Virus record (IMG/VR): IMGVR_UViG_3300018424_005577
Location: 1-64,000 of that record
DNA from: a virus
Length of the DNA: 64,000 bases
Strand: one strand, 5' to 3'
Shown: piece by piece, positions 1 through 8,248 of the stretch
Position numbering within the stretch: the stretch's first letter is position 1
Layout of the letters: the number at the start of each line of letters is the position of its first letter
The notes under the pieces: generated by a model
Told to the model about the DNA's origin: nothing
The model's database searches: none
What the model saw: the letters and a program-made list of their open reading frames with translations, nothing else
Made by a program: the position numbers and the translations under genes

Positions 1-713
1 ATTCCGTTGTAGAGCTTTTTGAGTTGGTCTTCTGTGTATCCGTCAACCACTCTTGAGGCGGTTGGATCGGACTGAGGCTTGAGAGTGACATTAATACCTC
101 TGGCATGGAAATATAAGGCGTTGTCCCAGTCTCGTTCAAAGTTTTCTGGAACCATGACCATATTGATCGTAACTTGTACATCATGTTCTTGACATAGGAT
201 GAGTTTATTTGCAAACTCTTCCATCCTTTCAGTTGTATTTACATGTTCTGTGTGTAAACTAGCTGTAATAGAGGCTCTATGAAATGGCTTTGCACGTTCT
301 ACATAATCTTCAAACCATTTCATAGAGCGCGAACAGTTTGATGTCATGTGTATACTTGTGTAATTTGTGTTTTCTACATCATCTGCTAAATGCTTTAGTA
401 TATCGAGGTATCCAGGATGGAAAGTAGGTTCTCCTCCTGACAAGGAGAAGTGAAAAGAATTGAAGCCGTTGAGTCTGGCTTGACGTTTAATTTCATCCAC
501 TGTAAGCAAGCAGAGCTCGGTAGGACGATGGTCTTTACGGTCGCTTCTTGCGTAAGGCCAGCAGTAGGAGCATCTGTAATTGCAGAATCTACCAAGTAGC
601 CATGATACTGTAAATATATCACGATAAAGCAAAGTACGTTGACCAACACCGACAATATCGTTAAATGGGATCTTAGTGAAATCATAATTACTCCATTTTA
701 AATCTTCAGTCAT
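1..713 (-). CDS. Radical SAM protein, 3' end beyond window
   Basis: The reading frame starts at ATG 713-711 and stays open to the left window edge (237 codons visible). The cluster motif CNYRCSYC lies at residues 44-51 and the SAM-binding GGEP at 93-96, so this is a radical SAM enzyme that binds a [4Fe-4S] cluster and cleaves S-adenosylmethionine. Its CNYxCSYC motif and the preceding Trp-x-x-Gly-Arg are shared with the 3593-4780 protein; it lacks the N-terminal Cys domain of the other island members. Any C-terminal auxiliary cluster lies outside the window. It is separated from the upstream gene by 34 bases holding its own sigma-70 promoter. The predicted transcript starts almost at the ATG, so the message may be leaderless. 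Substrate unknown. Confidence 0.88.
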   Translation of the reverse strand, partial: MTEDLKWSNYDFTKIPFNDIVGVGQRTLLYRDIFTVSWLLGRFCNYRCSYCWPYARSDRKDHRPTELCLLTVDEIKRQARLNGFNSFHFSLSGGEPTFHPGYLDILKHLADDVENTNYTSIHMTSNCSRSMKWFEDYVERAKPFHRASITASLHTEHVNTTERMEEFANKLILCQEHDVQVTINMVMVPENFERDWDNALYFHARGINVTLKPQSDPTASRVVDGYTEDQLKKLYNG

Positions 714-718
714 AATTT

Positions 719-747
719 AGTATACTACCTTTAATTAAATATGTCAA
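719..747 (-). promoter_or_regulatory. Sigma-70 promoter for the last island gene
   Basis: On the minus strand TTGACA (747-742), a 17-base spacer and TATACT (724-719). The -35 box begins directly after the stop codon of the 748-1965 gene. The -10 box ends only 6 bases before the ATG at 713. Confidence 0.72.
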
Positions 748-1965
748 CTAACTTTGCAACCAATCTACTATGTTGCTATGTAAATAATCTTTGTAATTTT
801 GTTGCCTTGATTTATCAAACAATCCTACTTCTAATAACGCTTTAGCCTTATCGCATTTATTACGTAATACGGCATCATCTATTAAGTTAACTAACTTTTC
901 TGTGTCTTGATTCAATTTAAGTATATCTGTAAGAGCATCTTCTAAAATATCTACAGGCAAATGCTTTAATGCAACACCTCTATCAAAAGGATAAACTTCA
1001 GCCCAATGTACAATAGCTTCACAAGGTAAACTATGACACCATTCTATAAAATCAGGAATATTGTAAATATTGTATAGCATAGGAATAAAACTTATATGTA
1101 TATGTCTAGGCTTACAAGCGTCTATATATTTGCGTAAACTGCTATCAAGTTGCTTCCATGACATAGGATGTCTTATATATTCGTATACTTTTCCATGTCC
1201 GTCTATGCTAAAATTTAAATTAGTTTTAAACTCTTTCAGCATAGAACAAATTTCGTCGTCAAACAGTGTCCCGTTTGTATGAAATTCTAATTGTATATTT
1301 TTACTGTTACCTTCATCAATTGCTTTTTGTAAAAATTTAATTACATGAGGATTGTAAAAAGGCTCACCGCCTGCAAGTTTTAGGATGCTAAATTTGTCAG
1401 TGTTATTATGAATCCAATGCCATTGCTTTACATTGTCCATTTTCCAACTATGCGGAGACACTGCCCATCTACCATCTACTGCCTTGTCTATAGACGGAAT
1501 AAGTCCTTCTTTTTTAAAAAAATTTGTATCTTTTTTTAGTTGACTAGATGCAGACGGATCGCACATTCTACATCTAAGGTTACACGAATTATTTACATGT
1601 GTATCAATAATTTCTAGTTTAGGATTGTCAGCAAGTTTTTGTGCTTCGTCGTCATCTACTTGGGCGTCTTGACGGAAACTCTTTACACCTCTATCTTCCA
1701 TCTCCCAACATACTTTACATGCACTATCTCTTATACCATTTTTTAAATTTTGTCTTAGTTTTTCCATTCTAGGATGGTTAAACATTTCTAATGGCGTTAA
1801 CTGGCTTACATCTCCTTCAATTTGTAGCACATTACTATCTTGATGTACATCGTTACCCATCATACAACAAGGCCAAAAAGTTCTCAATGAACCGTCGGCT
1901 TCAAAAGTTTTAGGCGCAACTTGAGAAAATGGATGAACGCAAAAAGTAGACTTATCAATTGACAT
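748..1965 (-). CDS. N-terminal-twitch radical SAM protein (405 aa)
   Basis: Radical SAM core with CNLRCRMC at residues 128-135 and GGEP at 199-202. The region before the core carries Cys9, a Cys33-Cys34 pair after a DGSLR stretch, and Cys83-x-x-Cys86, which resembles a half-SPASM ('twitch') auxiliary Fe-S site placed N-terminal to the core. This matches the phage/marine family I recall as N-terminal twitch radical SAM. Known relatives with auxiliary clusters modify peptides or carbohydrates; the substrate here cannot be read. The start ATG at 1965 has a GAGGA ribosome-binding site and overlaps the upstream gene by 11 bases. Four similar paralogues lie in the same operon (1955-3055, 4770-6089, 6899-8248, 8241-9641). 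Confidence 0.88.
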   Translation of the reverse strand: MSIDKSTFCVHPFSQVAPKTFEADGSLRTFWPCCMMGNDVHQDSNVLQIEGDVSQLTPLEMFNHPRMEKLRQNLKNGIRDSACKVCWEMEDRGVKSFRQDAQVDDDEAQKLADNPKLEIIDTHVNNSCNLRCRMCDPSASSQLKKDTNFFKKEGLIPSIDKAVDGRWAVSPHSWKMDNVKQWHWIHNNTDKFSILKLAGGEPFYNPHVIKFLQKAIDEGNSKNIQLEFHTNGTLFDDEICSMLKEFKTNLNFSIDGHGKVYEYIRHPMSWKQLDSSLRKYIDACKPRHIHISFIPMLYNIYNIPDFIEWCHSLPCEAIVHWAEVYPFDRGVALKHLPVDILEDALTDILKLNQDTEKLVNLIDDAVLRNKCDKAKALLEVGLFDKSRQQNYKDYLHSNIVDWLQS

Positions 1966-3055
1966 GTATATCTTCCTCTATCAAGTGATATAATTCTTTA
2001 TTCAGTGTTGACCAGTGTTCATTTCTTAGTTGATTTAATTTCGTATCCATGTGTAAAAACTTTTTAAAATCACCAGATTGTTTAAGTTCGTCTACAATAA
2101 GTTTGTATATAGGTTGATCCTTAAACTTGTATTTTTCAATGTAAATGTTTTTTACATGATCAGGTAGATGTCTTGGCATCATCCAATCAGGTCCGTCTGC
2201 CATTACATATTTTTGATTTATATCTAAAGATTTACAAAAGTCCATTAGTTCATGCACTTTATTAATGTTGTATATACTAGCAACGCTATGTACACTAGGA
2301 TTAGCACCTTGCTCTTTAAACCAAAGTATATTAGATTTTACTTCGTCCCATTTACTGCCTTTACGCAAAAAATCATTTAATGGACCATAGCTATCAACAC
2401 TTAATTTTACACTTAGTTTACCTACTTCTTTAAGTAGTTCTAATAGCTCGCCTTGCGGCCTGATTGTAGTATTAGTAATTAATAGTAATGTTAGATTAGG
2501 TCTATCGCATTTTTTAAGTAAATCAATAAGTTTTTGCTCTTCCATTAAAGGTTCGCCACCTAGTAATTTTATAAATCTTAATTCGCTAAGATCATATTCG
2601 TCAAGAATTGTGTTTTCTGCAATTATACCACTGTGTTTTATACCTAATTTCTTAGCATCACTATACCAACTAGTACTAAGTTCAGGGCCGCACATTCTAC
2701 ACTTGTTATTACAAACATTACTAAATGTTAGATCTATGTTTGTTAGTTTAGGCACCTTGCCTCGGCCTTCTTCAGGAAATCCAAAATTTTGTACTTTGTT
2801 CATATCTAGCCGCATACTATGGCCGCTAGTTTTTTCATCTGCATAGCATCTGCTACAACCTTCTATGTATTCATCATTAAGCATTTTTTGCCTAATTTCT
2901 TTAAGAAAAGGATGATTAAAAGGATCTTTATGCTTTACAGTCAAATCATCAGGTGTTTCTTCCCATCTAAAATAACAGCAAGGAAATACTCTACCATCTG
3001 GTCTAGTTGCAATATGATGGAATGGAAGATCGCAACTATGTTTGCGTTTAGTCAT
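1955..3055 (-). CDS. N-terminal-twitch radical SAM protein (366 aa)
   Basis: CNNKCRMC at residues 115-122 and GGEP at 166-169 define the radical SAM core. An N-terminal cysteine region has Cys8, Cys26-Cys27 (after RPDGRVFP) and Cys67-x-x-Cys70 followed by a Ser-x-Arg box, the same layout as its operon paralogues. It is the shortest of the five twitch-type members and has a compact C-terminus with no extra cysteine cluster. The start ATG at 3055 overlaps the preceding 2OG-oxygenase-like gene by 8 bases, which suggests translational coupling. Reaction and substrate are unknown. Confidence 0.88.
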   Translation of the reverse strand: MTKRKHSCDLPFHHIATRPDGRVFPCCYFRWEETPDDLTVKHKDPFNHPFLKEIRQKMLNDEYIEGCSRCYADEKTSGHSMRLDMNKVQNFGFPEEGRGKVPKLTNIDLTFSNVCNNKCRMCGPELSTSWYSDAKKLGIKHSGIIAENTILDEYDLSELRFIKLLGGEPLMEEQKLIDLLKKCDRPNLTLLLITNTTIRPQGELLELLKEVGKLSVKLSVDSYGPLNDFLRKGSKWDEVKSNILWFKEQGANPSVHSVASIYNINKVHELMDFCKSLDINQKYVMADGPDWMMPRHLPDHVKNIYIEKYKFKDQPIYKLIVDELKQSGDFKKFLHMDTKLNQLRNEHWSTLNKELYHLIEEDIHVN

Positions 3056-3590
3056 TCAAAAATCCCGATACTTGCATAGTATACTTAGGTGAAAGTCCTG
3101 CATTAGCACTTAAATGCAAATGATCGCTATCCCAAATAAAACCATCTCCTGCCTTCCAATGAGTGCTTGTCTGCCATTCCTTATTATGATCTTCATAATT
3201 AATAAAATGTCCAGGCTTCCAATCCTCTAAGTATATATTTGCACGTACTTTTTTTCTTGTATCGTTAGGATACTTTTTGTTTATTTGGAAAAAAGTATCT
3301 CTATGCAATGTAATTACATTTCCAGGAGGTTGTAAAATTGTGCTAAGAGTAACTACTTCTATGCCAAGTTGTTCTCCTATTAATTTGTAATCAACATCGC
3401 CGTCGTCCCACCATAGTTGTTGTATTCTAGTATTATCTTCGTGATAGCTTTCTGGAAACCCTTTGCCATATTTTTCGTGAAGATCTTCTTGTTCACGTTT
3501 TTGATAACTTATACAACTGCCATAATGCTGAGAATAATCAGCACTTAAAAATTTATCCAAGTTATAATTAAAATTTATATGTTCTATCAT
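3048..3590 (-). CDS. Probable 2OG-Fe(II)/cupin-fold oxygenase (180 aa)
   Basis: The sequence has an HRD iron-binding motif at residues 96-98 (context ITLHRDTFF) and a distal histidine in WDSDHLHLSANAG (His157 or His159). This gives the HxD...H facial triad expected of non-haem iron oxygenases with a double-stranded beta-helix fold. The downstream strand reads YTMQVSGF, with no clear 2-oxoglutarate-binding arginine, so an aspartyl-hydroxylase-like or cupin variant is possible. Start ATG at 3590 with AGGAAT upstream. It lies two bases from one radical SAM gene and overlaps the next by 8 bases, so it is probably part of the same pathway, perhaps hydroxylating an intermediate (inference). Confidence 0.6.
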   Translation of the reverse strand: MIEHINFNYNLDKFLSADYSQHYGSCISYQKREQEDLHEKYGKGFPESYHEDNTRIQQLWWDDGDVDYKLIGEQLGIEVVTLSTILQPPGNVITLHRDTFFQINKKYPNDTRKKVRANIYLEDWKPGHFINYEDHNKEWQTSTHWKAGDGFIWDSDHLHLSANAGLSPKYTMQVSGFLND

Positions 3591-3592
3591 GG

Positions 3593-4780
3593 TTATTCCT
3601 TTACTAACGGTGCAAGTACTTCGGTCCTAAAATGTCCTTTAGCAACGTCTATATAATTTTCTTTATATTTACTTTTAGGCGCACACAACCCGCAACCGCA
3701 GGTATGTTTAGGACACGTAATTGTCGGCATAGTACCACTTTTTAATTTTTCTTTTAATTCAGCAATAATTTTTTTGCCTTCACTTATTTTTCCTATTGCA
3801 CCTCTTGTTCCGTCAAATCGTGCTTGACAAGTTTGATGATGGAACACACTATCAGTTTGCTGTTCTAAATGTAGGAAAAACCAATTAACACTACAACTCC
3901 AACCTTTAAATTCTCTAAGATCTACAAATGTGCTTTTGCGACTTTCACCATTGTTACTAAGACACATTGTCCTACTACCGCAACAAGGTCTTCCTATTGT
4001 CATTCCTAGTTTTTTCTTTTCTGTAGTTTTTTCGCCAGCGGCACTTAACACTGCTGTTTCTTCTTGATCTTTTTGTTTTTTGTTTAATCTAGCATTTCTA
4101 TATTCCCAATAATTTTTCATATAGTCTAACTGCTCTTCAGTGTATGTATGAGCAAAGTTACTTCTGCTATCTGGCTCTTCTCCAATTATACGAGGTACAT
4201 ATTTTACTTCATGTTCGTCTAAAAACTCACACAAATCTTTGCACTCGTCAAAGTATGCCGCATGGAACATTACATTAACACTGACAGTAAAATTATTTGC
4301 AGGACCTTCAGTATGAAATTGTAGTATTCTATCTCTGACCTGTTGTTTTAGTTTGTTGTCACTTTCTGCATGATAGCTCACTGTAGCATGGCCAAAATTT
4401 TGCATAACTGCATCTGCCATTTTTTTACTCATTGCGCCATTAGTAGTGAGGGCAAACCCGCACTGCCATTTGTCTGCATATTTTTCGTCATACTGACTTT
4501 TCAAATATTGAGCAAACGGAATAAAATTGGGATTAACTGTAGGTTCTCCGCCGGTAAATCCTATATTTGCCTCTTTAAAAAGTCTATGTTGCATATAAGT
4601 GTCTATATATTCAAACAAGAAATCGGTATTATTTTTAAGTTCTTCTAAACTAGCATGTTTACTAAAATTATCATGCCTATGTGCTGGACAGTAACTACAG
4701 TCATAATTACAACGTCTGCCTGTATCCCATGTAACTTGAAAAACTTTGCCTGTTAGTAAGTCTATTGTATCAAAACTCAT
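3593..4780 (-). CDS. Radical SAM protein with C-terminal cysteine clusters (395 aa)
   Basis: CNYDCSYC lies at residues 24-31, close to the N-terminus, and GGEP at 77-80. There is no N-terminal twitch region. The C-terminal half is cysteine-rich: a CCGSRTMC segment, further single cysteines, and a final CPKHTCGCGLC group near residue 360, enough ligands for one or two auxiliary Fe-S clusters or a zinc site. The motif spacing and WDTGRRC context resemble the partial gene at 1-713, so the two form a separate subfamily within the operon. It overlaps the upstream gene by 11 bases. The substrate is not recognisable. Confidence 0.87.
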   Translation of the reverse strand: MSFDTIDLLTGKVFQVTWDTGRRCNYDCSYCPAHRHDNFSKHASLEELKNNTDFLFEYIDTYMQHRLFKEANIGFTGGEPTVNPNFIPFAQYLKSQYDEKYADKWQCGFALTTNGAMSKKMADAVMQNFGHATVSYHAESDNKLKQQVRDRILQFHTEGPANNFTVSVNVMFHAAYFDECKDLCEFLDEHEVKYVPRIIGEEPDSRSNFAHTYTEEQLDYMKNYWEYRNARLNKKQKDQEETAVLSAAGEKTTEKKKLGMTIGRPCCGSRTMCLSNNGESRKSTFVDLREFKGWSCSVNWFFLHLEQQTDSVFHHQTCQARFDGTRGAIGKISEGKKIIAELKEKLKSGTMPTITCPKHTCGCGLCAPKSKYKENYIDVAKGHFRTEVLAPLVKE

Positions 4781-6089
4781 TTAAATATTCCTTGAATGCA
4801 GGTTCTACTTCTGTTAAATTTTCGCCGCGTATAGCGTCTAAACGCTTCGTGTAGCGTTGGAATTCTTCCCAATGGGTGTTGTAGTAACTGTCACTATTCA
4901 TATACGTACACACACCGTTTGCAATGTCTTGTGCCTGCTTAACTACATGCTCATTAAAATTTTTATCCTTGGTCCATTGCACAAATTCTTCAAATCTTTT
5001 GGTTAATTTTTCTTTTGCTTCATCTGGCAACACTCTAATATTTAAGTGTTGAGGATGATGAGCAACATGATGTGTGACTATCGGACGCCTGGTTGTGCTA
5101 TTAATTTTATTAAAGTTGCTCTCTGTAAGTTTCCATTTCATAAAGTCAATCATATGATTAACATTATATGCTGTAACTGTAAATGCTAACCAACCAATTA
5201 TATTGCTGGGCATGTTATCTAGTGTAAGTAAGTTTTTATACAACTTGTCCCATTTAGCAGGATGTCTCTGATATTCTATAACTTTGCCGTATCCGTCTAT
5301 ACTTGCTCCTACTCTAACCTGTTTAAAATTTTCCCATAGTTTTGCAACTCTAGGAGGTAGTGTACTCATATTAGTATTATATTCAATAATAATGTCTTTT
5401 GCAGAATCTTGATCAATACAACGTTGCAAAAAATCATAGTGTCGATCAATCAACATAGGCTCTCCGCCTGCAAAATATATGTGTCTAATATTGTTAATAT
5501 GTTTTTCTAAATATTCCCAAAAAGGTTCGTGATTAGGCCAATCATATTCACTAGCACAAAGTTTACCGTTTATTTGTTTTATTTCAATATCGCCACTTGT
5601 TTCTTTAAAAAAATTAGAACCAGTAAGTTTTATCCAATCATCATACCAAGCATTTGAATCAGTAGGTCCACACATACGACATTTTAAATTACAAAAATTG
5701 CCAAATCTAAGATCATAATATTTTACAGGAGTAGACGTTACATCTATAGTACCATCATCTTCTGTATCTTTTATTGCATCTTCTAATGTGTAATTCCATT
5801 GCTCTTGTTCATATTGCCGTCTACTGTTTAAGCCTGAAGTTTCTTCAGCTAAACAACGACCGCATTCTTTGTTCCATTTACCTTGAAGCATATTCAAACG
5901 CATTTCTTTCATTAGATCTGCATTACGAGCTTCGTCTAAGTCGTCGGATCCTGCATTGTATGCTGTGCCGTCTGCTTTGCGTATTACACCTCTATTTTTT
6001 GTTACGTTGGCTTGACAGCAAACACGTAGATCTCCGTTTGCTCTAGCGGCTTGAAATATCCAAGGTATAGGACAAAATGTATTAGCCAC
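4770..6089 (-). CDS. N-terminal-twitch radical SAM protein (439 aa, GTG start)
   Basis: The frame stays open upstream to 6209, but I place the start at GTG 6089-6087. It overlaps the upstream stop by 8 bases and puts the family's FCPIPW motif at residues 5-10, as in the paralogues. Numbered from there, Cys6, Cys24-Cys25 and Cys76-x-x-Cys79 form the N-terminal auxiliary site, CNLKCRMC is at 133-140 and GGEP at 208-211. It is close to the 8241-9641 paralogue in length and in shared boxes (IYFAGGE, an HHPxHLNxRVLP-type region). Presumed cytoplasmic enzyme; substrate unknown. Confidence 0.85.
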   Translation of the reverse strand: MANTFCPIPWIFQAARANGDLRVCCQANVTKNRGVIRKADGTAYNAGSDDLDEARNADLMKEMRLNMLQGKWNKECGRCLAEETSGLNSRRQYEQEQWNYTLEDAIKDTEDDGTIDVTSTPVKYYDLRFGNFCNLKCRMCGPTDSNAWYDDWIKLTGSNFFKETSGDIEIKQINGKLCASEYDWPNHEPFWEYLEKHINNIRHIYFAGGEPMLIDRHYDFLQRCIDQDSAKDIIIEYNTNMSTLPPRVAKLWENFKQVRVGASIDGYGKVIEYQRHPAKWDKLYKNLLTLDNMPSNIIGWLAFTVTAYNVNHMIDFMKWKLTESNFNKINSTTRRPIVTHHVAHHPQHLNIRVLPDEAKEKLTKRFEEFVQWTKDKNFNEHVVKQAQDIANGVCTYMNSDSYYNTHWEEFQRYTKRLDAIRGENLTEVEPAFKEYLNEF

Positions 6090-6906
6090 GATCAATTTCC
6101 CTAATAGTTTCTTGCAGTCTATCTTCGGCCCATTGCCTTTCTTCACACCACCAACACTGTTTGCACAAAGGAATGTCCATTCCATCTTTATAATCTTTGA
6201 AATGGCCACATGCTCTTTTTATAATTTCGTGTTGCTCTATATCGCCTTCACAACTACGAGTAATGTAGTACAACTCGTCTATACCGTAGATAAAATATTG
6301 TGCTACTATCCAATCTTTTTTAACAAATCGAAAAGGATGGGCAAGATATGCATCTTCTTTTTTACCGTATCTCCATACATCTTCAAGTACTCCGTCCTCT
6401 GCGTCTTTATCTCTATTTGTCATTCTATCAGCACGGGTTGCATCTGGATTTTTACTAGTAGCATTATAAACTGCATTTAAATTATTTTGCCAGGCAGCGA
6501 ATCTATTAAAACTTCCTACAATAATCTGATCTCCGCTTCTGCCATTTACAATAGGTCCTATAGCACCGTGTTCTAATTCAGGCGGAATATAATTTGTAAT
6601 TCTGTCAGTTATAATTTTAGGAAATCTGCTTTTTAACCAATTGTATACTTGTATGCTTACATAACCTTGCCAAGGTCTTGTTTCCCAACACCGTTGATAT
6701 GTTATTGCAGTCACAGTACAATCTGATTTATGTTTTTCAATAATAGAACAAATAAAGAAAGTTAACAACGCACTATCGGCACCTCCACTTAAATTAACAC
6801 CAACTTTTTTCCATGAAGGATCAAAAACAATTTTTAAATTACTAAAAGTTTCTACTATTTTATCTTGTGTAATTGTTTCATATAATTTGTTATTAATTTC
6901 AAACAT
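6082..6906 (-). CDS. QueC-like PP-loop ATP pyrophosphatase (274 aa)
   Basis: The PP-loop SGGADS lies at residues 40-45, after a strand GVNL, as in N-type ATP pyrophosphatases that adenylate a carboxylate or amide (QueC, asparagine synthetase, GuaA). The C-terminus has Cys219, Cys233 and CKQCWWC (Cys248, 251, 254), resembling the zinc-binding cysteines of QueC, which converts 7-carboxy-7-deazaguanine to preQ0. No QueD, FolE, QueE-sized or DpdA-like gene is in view, so assignment to deazaguanine synthesis is not supported; amidation or nitrile formation on another substrate is equally possible. It overlaps radical SAM genes on both sides by 8 bases. Confidence 0.7.
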   Translation of the reverse strand: MFEINNKLYETITQDKIVETFSNLKIVFDPSWKKVGVNLSGGADSALLTFFICSIIEKHKSDCTVTAITYQRCWETRPWQGYVSIQVYNWLKSRFPKIITDRITNYIPPELEHGAIGPIVNGRSGDQIIVGSFNRFAAWQNNLNAVYNATSKNPDATRADRMTNRDKDAEDGVLEDVWRYGKKEDAYLAHPFRFVKKDWIVAQYFIYGIDELYYITRSCEGDIEQHEIIKRACGHFKDYKDGMDIPLCKQCWWCEERQWAEDRLQETIREIDRG

Positions 6907-8248
6907 TGAGATTCCTTATAATATTATTGCCGGTAAATTTATAATTAACCATATGATCGTTAAAATTTTGTTTCCAAATTTCATCAGTTTTTCTAATGTA
7001 TACCATAAATGCTTCCCATTCACTTTCAGAAACATTATTGTTTAACACATAATGTTCTAAAAAGTCTAAACCTTTTAATGCAGTTTCTATATCAGAAAAA
7101 CTTGCTCCTTGTGTATTAGGTCTATAAGATGCTCTATTCTTATAGTTGTCTAAATTATCTAAACGTTTTTGCCTTTCATTAAGAATTGCTTCTCTTGTTT
7201 CTGCAAAGTCTTCTATTACATAATGTTTAAATTTTAAATTCATTAACGCCGGATTCATATATTTAGGTGTATACACAATAGAACTATCTATAAAGTTTAC
7301 ATCTAATTCCATAAACGATTCGAAAACATTTTTAATATCCATTATCTGGTATGCACTTGTAGTACAAACAATATTAAGTTCTGTTTCTTTATCTATACGT
7401 CTAAATATGTCGATATTTCTTTTTAATGTTTGCCAGTTGCCTGTTCTAAAATATCCATAAATATTTTTTCCTGCATCAACACTAACATGTATAATTGTCC
7501 TATTAAATGGTTTAAGTAATTTACTAAGTAATACAGGATCAAATCTAGCATTAAAATTTGAATGGAAGGAAATTTTTATATTGGCCGCATTAGGATGAGC
7601 CGCTAATAATTTTAAACAAGGAAAAAATTGCTTTTGATATAAAACTTCACCTCCGGAAAAATCTACCTTCATTATATTAGGAAAATTATTTTGCAGATCA
7701 TTAATAATTTCTTCCATTTGTGAAATATCAATAGATATAGATAGATCTACATCTTGATCTGTTTTATGAAATTCTCTAGTTAGTTGTATAAGTTTATGTT
7801 TTCTATCTTCTTCATCTGAAGTATATCTTTTTAATTTGCTCATCCATCCTGACGAATAGACGTCTGAACAATGTAGGCAAGACATATTACAACTATTACT
7901 GAACCTAAGTTCTATATGTTTTACAGATGCAAAATCTATTTCACCAGTTTGTTCATTATAAAGATCTAAATCAACCACTTCATCAAGCATATAATCAAAG
8001 TCTTGCCGCATACTATGGCTACCAATTGCTTCGGCATCTTTACACAAATGACACCCTGGACTCCAAGTACCAGACATCATTTCCTTACGATGCTTACGAA
8101 ACCCTTCACTATTAATTACATCAGAAGGCTTTAAAGTAGTATTTGTAATATCACATAACCTGTCAGATTGCTGAGGACAACTAGTTACAAAACCATTTTT
8201 GTAATTTATTCCTCCTAATGTATAGGGACAAATAATTTTTTCAGCCAT
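6899..8248 (-). CDS. N-terminal-twitch radical SAM protein, divergent (449 aa)
   Basis: CNMSCLHC is at residues 120-127. The SAM-binding motif is GGEV (199-202) rather than GGEP. The N-terminal cysteine region is reduced: Cys7, Cys24 (single, where paralogues have a CC pair), Cys32 and Cys66-x-x-Cys69, followed by the SHSMR box shared with the 1955-3055 protein. It keeps the general layout of the family but is one of its most diverged members here. ATG at 8248 overlaps the upstream stop by 8 bases. Substrate unknown; the altered GGE motif still keeps the glutamate that contacts the methionine amino group. Confidence 0.83.
   Translation of the reverse strand: MAEKIICPYTLGGINYKNGFVTSCPQQSDRLCDITNTTLKPSDVINSEGFRKHRKEMMSGTWSPGCHLCKDAEAIGSHSMRQDFDYMLDEVVDLDLYNEQTGEIDFASVKHIELRFSNSCNMSCLHCSDVYSSGWMSKLKRYTSDEEDRKHKLIQLTREFHKTDQDVDLSISIDISQMEEIINDLQNNFPNIMKVDFSGGEVLYQKQFFPCLKLLAAHPNAANIKISFHSNFNARFDPVLLSKLLKPFNRTIIHVSVDAGKNIYGYFRTGNWQTLKRNIDIFRRIDKETELNIVCTTSAYQIMDIKNVFESFMELDVNFIDSSIVYTPKYMNPALMNLKFKHYVIEDFAETREAILNERQKRLDNLDNYKNRASYRPNTQGASFSDIETALKGLDFLEHYVLNNNVSESEWEAFMVYIRKTDEIWKQNFNDHMVNYKFTGNNIIRNLNV

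Noticed and set aside
395-685. 96-aa minus-strand reading frame
   Set aside because: It lies in another frame inside the radical SAM gene 1-713, which carries CNYRCSYC and GGEP; the small frame has no family features.
6082-6906. Complete preQ0/deazaguanine DNA-modification pathway
   Set aside because: Only a QueC-like protein is visible. No FolE, QueD or DpdA in the window, and the radical SAM proteins are larger than QueE with different cysteine layouts.
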